Below are positions 63,740 through 64,000 of a stretch of DNA of 64,000 bases, piece by piece. The DNA lies in the NCBI GenBank assembly GCA_963556195.1, contig OY744517.1, forward strand, positions 144,674,382 to 144,738,381, given 5' to 3'. The position numbers and the translations under genes are program-made. The stretch's first letter is position 1, and every line of letters starts with the position of its first letter. A model generated the notes under the pieces. It did no database searches and was not told the origin of the DNA. It was given only the letters and a program-made list of their open reading frames with translations. The stretch comes from Sepiola atlantica. Taxonomy: Eukaryota; Mollusca; Cephalopoda; Sepiida; Sepiolidae.

Positions 63740-64000
63740 ATAAAAAATGTAAGAATGACAAATCTATTTCATCTTCAGTTGTTCAATGCAAGGTGTATTC
63801 AATAAAACCATGTTTATTTTTTCTTTCCTTAAGACGAGCTTTTCAAAGAATGGAATCTTATCATCAGAGGAATTACATAGATACGTAAGTTGGCAGGGAA
63901 GTAGCCAAAAATCATCATTTGAAAAATTGGAGAAAATTTTAAAAAGTGGATTGAGTGTGAAGGAAGGTTGCCAAAATGTAAAACATGTCTAGTTAGAAAA
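63740..64000 (+). repeat. repeat shared with 48885-49150, copy 2, cut by the window edge
   Basis: AATGACAAATCTATTTCATC, TTCAATGCAAGGTGTATTCA, TTTCTTTCCTTAAGACGAGC and CAGAGGAATTACATAGATAC match copy 1. A 68-codon frame (63786-63992) contains SSEELHRYVSWQGSSQKSSF; copy 1 in the same register gives LLSEELHRWISWQRNSQNSK. The conserved reading may hint at coding origin. The right boundary is outside the window. Confidence 0.7.

Overview
This window looks like intergenic or intronic DNA from a mollusc, most likely a cephalopod close to octopus. The reasons are the many tRNA-headed SINE copies that share an ACGTTTCGGCCGATGTAACC block, the extreme density of (AT)n, (GA)n and poly-G tracts, and a mixture of Helitron, LINE, Ty3/gypsy and snRNA-derived repeats. 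The species call is an inference; no database was searched. I found no intact host protein-coding gene. Nearly every open frame longer than 60 codons is a repeat, a shadow of a repeat, or a piece of a dead transposable element.

Layout. 0.5-4.1 kb is an old, diverged tandem duplication, each copy carrying its own later insertions. 4.4-4.7 kb holds a 307-bp SINE-like element whose head matches the 5' end of U2 snRNA, flanked by an exact 11-bp duplication. 5-9.7 kb mixes AT satellites, a 728-bp non-autonomous Helitron, U2-derived units and SINEs. 10.2-11.75 kb is a long GA-rich minisatellite. 12-20.4 kb has a body-only relative of the U2-headed element, foldback elements, a long interspersed repeat, a LINE remnant and degenerate Helitrons. 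20.4-25.9 kb is the protein-bearing core: a 5'-truncated, frameshifted Ty3/gypsy element, then a dead copy of a multi-copy family that I recognise by motif but cannot name, then a second, internally deleted gypsy element.

28-29 kb has a tandem U2-derived array. 30-43 kb has interspersed repeats, a CR1/L2-like LINE end and another LINE C-terminus. 43.6 kb is a clean 29-bp minisatellite. 44.7-45.9 kb is a nested pair: a 5'-truncated LINE of the restriction-like-endonuclease type inside a SINE, with an exact 16-bp duplication. 46.6-47.2 kb is another GA-rich minisatellite. 48.1 kb is a 5S rRNA-derived stretch. 53.0 and 60.9-62.25 kb are two copies of one unassigned element; only the second carries a ~0.8-kb TIR transposon whose remnant frame encodes a CCHC zinc knuckle.

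How it fits together. There is no gene network here, only a layered transposon record: SINEs relying on LINE machinery, LINEs inside SINEs, Helitrons next to gypsy remnants, and many foldback structures formed by inverted copies. The strongest candidate for something not widely described is the U2 snRNA-headed SINE and its related tandem units.
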